A DNA stretch of 64,000 nucleotides. It comes from Pterois miles. Lineage: Eukaryota; Chordata; Actinopteri; Perciformes; Scorpaenidae. The notes beneath the pieces were generated by a model, which was not told the origin of the DNA, did no database searches, and worked only from the letters and a program-made list of their open reading frames with translations. The stretch covers positions 12,931,501 to 12,995,500 of the forward strand of contig CAMQGK010000144.1 of the NCBI GenBank assembly GCA_947000775.1, read 5' to 3'. The position numbers were made by a program, and so were the translations under genes. Positions 60,981 through 64,000 of this stretch are shown piece after piece (position 1 is the first letter of the stretch; every line of letters starts with the position of its first letter).

Positions 60981-61667
60981 ACCTGCCAAAATAAATAAAT
61001 CTCATTATATGTAGCAAAAATATTCAAAATAAATATAGCCATTAATTAGTTGATATGTGACATAAATTGACATTTCTGTCTTAATTTGCTTCTTTATTTA
61101 TTTATCTTTGTATTAATTCCCGTATTTATTTACTCTTCAGTTTAAAATTCCCTTTCATTTTTTTATTTTAAAAATATTTATATATTTTTGCATTTATCTT
61201 CTTTATTAATTTTCTATTTATTTTTAAATGGATGTCTTTATTTATCTATTTCACCCCATGATGACGTATGTTGAGTGACAGCCCTCCATTTATATAATGA
61301 AACAGAAATGCATAAAGAAATGAATAAAGAAAAGAATACAGAAATACATATATTTGGGGAAATAAATAACGGGTGAAATGCAAAGAGCAGATCATGCAGA
61401 AACATATAAATGCATAAATAAATACACATTTAAAAATAAATGCAAAAATAAATAAATGAATGAAAAATACTTCAAATAAATATATAAATAAAAGGAAAAA
61501 TTCAAAGAGAAGTGTAAATAAGCAAGTTTGATAAATAAATAAAAAAAGCAAATTAAAACAGAAATCTTATGTCACGTTTTATCAATTAATTAAAGGCTAC
61601 ATTTATTTTTAATATTATTTTTGCTGCATTTAATGACATATTTATTTATTCATTTACTCGGGCAGGT
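60981..61667. mobile_element. AT-rich palindromic MITE, copy 2 (complete)
   Basis: It begins ACCTGCCAAAATAAATAAAT and ends ATTTATTTATTCATTTACTC then GGGCAGGT, so the ends are inverted repeats. The interior is largely ATAAATA/TATTTAT units on both strands. It lies in map1lc3b intron 1. Confidence 0.75.
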
Positions 61668-62634
61668 TCATACCGTATAGGAAGGATAATTTAAAATCAT
61701 GTTGAAAATGGACCTTATAAACAATAGGTTTTCTCTCCACAATGATAAGTCAAAAAGTCAGTAGCATAGCTGCTGATTCGATGGATCACTCAGTAAATGG
61801 TGACCTAGGGCAGAGCAGCCCCCCCCCCCCTCCCCCTTCTGTGGTTTAACCCCATTTGAAGTGATTTGTAACTGGGCCAAAATAAATGGCTTACCGCACT
61901 TTGTACTGACAACAACAACAACAGTCTGATGGTTGAAATGGGATGAGTCAATAAACTTGAGCAACATCAACATTTTTGGACTTTGAATTACAATGAACCC
62001 TTTGGTAGAAATTGTAAAAATGAAATTAAACATTGATTTTCTAGAGCCAACCAAACAAAGACAGCAGCACATTGAGCCCTGGTGGCAGACAGTTGTTGCT
62101 TTGAGTTACTGGTATCCCGTCTTGTGACATGCCACTAAAAAATGTTTGCTAAGAAGACGATTTGTGTACTTGGATATCTAATTCAATTGACTGACAAGTG
62201 TTTCCCTTCCTAAGGCTGCCATTTTCATGCCAAACTTGAAGAAATGTAGGACATTGTTCCATGACTACATTTCAGTGAGTTCACCGCCCAGGAACAAGGA
62301 AGCTCTGTGTGTGTGTCATCCTCTCTATTGACCACACCAAGCAACAAACAGCCTTTGACTCATCAGCTGACAATCAAATAAAAGAGGGAAAAAAAGGAAA
62401 CTAAATGAGAAGCTGTTAGTCTAAAAACCTGTAGGGTTTTTTCACATATTTCTGTTCTGTCATAATGTGGGAATTAGTCAGTACCGACTGGCACATCTGG
62501 AAGGTTCCCTGTGGATTCCTGAGTCATCTTATGATGCATTACACAGATATGCAACATGAACTGTTTCACACTCAGAAATGGAGTCATGTAATGACAACGT
62601 TATTAACACTGTGAAATATTTATAGTATATTTAC

Positions 62635-63535
62635 TAGGGCTTTCAAAGTTAACGTGATAATAAGGCGTAAACACAAATTCATTTTAAAGCCACTAATTTC
62701 TTTAACACAACTTGCAATTTAACCTGGCTGATCTTCGATCTTTCAGAGGTTGTTATGAGCTCAGTTTTACACAGCTTATTTGTAACACGTAAATGGAAAC
62801 GCCACTGATCTCTCGAATGCAACATGTGATTTTTAGGTTGTAGTGGGCTCAGTTCTGCAGGATGACAACTGCTCCAACTGTCTTAATCTTTGCTAATGTG
62901 CTGGAAACATCAATGAGTTCAAAAGATGGTTGAAAGGATATCCTAACACCTTGACCTGTGCAGTATTTTACTGGGCTCAGCTGTAAAACTAGAGTGAAGA
63001 TACTGGCATCATATGAAAGTAAGAAAGCTAAAGAATATATTGGTCCCAACCATGTCATATTAGCTTGTCACGAAGGAAGACAAATAATACTCCAAAATTA
63101 ATTTATGCTTATTTTTTGGCGAGGAAAATGTGCAAGGCCATTTTGAAAGCAGTCCTTTGACCTCTGACCTTAACATATGCGAATGAAAGTGGGTTCTATG
63201 GGTACCCACAAGTCTTCGCTTTACAGACATGGCCACTTTATGATGCAGTTTGGGGCAAGTCGTAGTCTAGTCAGCACACCGACAGACGTTGTTGCCTGTT
63301 GTGTTATAATTTGAGCATATTTTTATGCTAAATGCATTACCCATGAGGATTTCTGAACAATACTTTTTGTCATCGTTTTGTGGTGTTAATTAATCTCCAA
63401 TGACAAATATAGACATACATTTTCATGTCCCAATACTTGACAAATCTCCCCATGACATATGTTTTGAACAGATAAAAAAATGTGTGATTAATTTACAATT
63501 TATCTTAATTAGATATTTTAATTAACTGACAGCTC
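62635..63535. mobile_element. TAGGGCTGTCA family, copy 4 (inverted)
   Basis: It begins TAGGGCTTTCAAAGTTAACG and ends TTAACTGACAGCTCA. In reverse orientation it carries the internal block of copy 1 (GTGGGTTCTATGGGTACCCA, ACAGACATGGCCACTTTATG). About 130 bp near 62860-62985 looks like extra sequence, with TGGGCTCAG on both sides. Confidence 0.7.
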
Positions 63536-64000
63536 AATCATTGGATGTGGCGCAGGGGTCAAACAAAACTGAAATGTTATATAATGACTTTCAGCTTGTG
63601 AACTCTATCACACTGTAAACAGCCACTGATGCACAACATGTTTGTTCCTAAACTGTATATATATATGGCCTATATATTATATATATAGTCATGTGACAGC
63701 CATAACCAACAATTAGCTTCATGAGTCAGTTTTAAGCTTGACTTTAGCACGTTCACAATTATAGATCAACACACGTGACACCATGTTTCTCTTAGCTGCC
63801 TGGCCCTCACGTGCTCTGGTTGTGCAAACTTGGACCAATGGCGTGGCGTTTCACAGGAAGTCAGTTACTTTTAGTCATACTGGGAATTATATTTCCAGTG
63901 CTGATGGCAACAGTTTCCACCTTTGTTTGTTCAAGACATGTAACACATGGGAAAAGTCAGTTAAAGGACAATTTGTGGAGTGATATGGAATTAATTAAAG

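Larger units (their letters stand above)
60153..64000. other. map1lc3b intron 1 (continues beyond the window)
   Basis: I found no exon encoding the MPSEKTF-type N terminus on the - strand up to 64000. The stretch carries the two transposon copies at 60981 and 62635, a C-run at 61820 and a (CATATCATAT)-like repeat just beyond its start. Confidence 0.6.

Overview
This window is animal nuclear DNA, almost certainly from a teleost fish and probably a percomorph. The evidence is intron-split genes with GT/AG borders, dense CA, GT and AT microsatellites, many short DNA transposons of fish type, and a tRNA-headed SINE of fish type. I see no bacterial, organellar or viral gene.

Two protein genes can be read exon by exon, and they converge tail to tail. 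On the + strand, twelve coding exons from 4867 to 44747 encode the zcchc14 orthologue without its first exon(s). The protein has a PX-like segment, low-complexity linkers, a SAM domain, a C-terminal region matching the vertebrate protein, and a CCHC zinc knuckle. On the - strand, three coding exons from 60152 down to 58056 encode a map1lc3b-type ATG8 protein without its first exon, which should lie beyond position 64000. As I recall, ZCCHC14 and MAP1LC3B are also convergent neighbours in human, which supports both calls.

Layout: 1-4866 is intron or upstream sequence with transposon copies. 4867-22560 holds eleven zcchc14 exons. 22561-44691 is the last zcchc14 intron (22.1 kb), and about 19.6 kb of it is one A-rich satellite array with a unit near 36 bp, higher-order duplications and several same-orientation retroposon insertions. 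44692-44747 is the last exon, which encodes only the C-terminal tail. 44748 to about 51180 is the likely long 3' UTR, filled with small DNA transposons. 51420-54475 is a DNA transposon with long inverted repeats and a broken gene of an uncharacterised zinc-finger family. About 56430-58055 is the likely map1lc3b 3' UTR. 58056-64000 holds map1lc3b exons and introns.

The points most worth a second look are the satellite array inside an essential-looking intron, the decayed element at 51.4-54.5 kb, and an apparent frame problem in the zcchc14 exon at 13321-13498. Family assignments rest on remembered proteins and visible motifs; no search was run.
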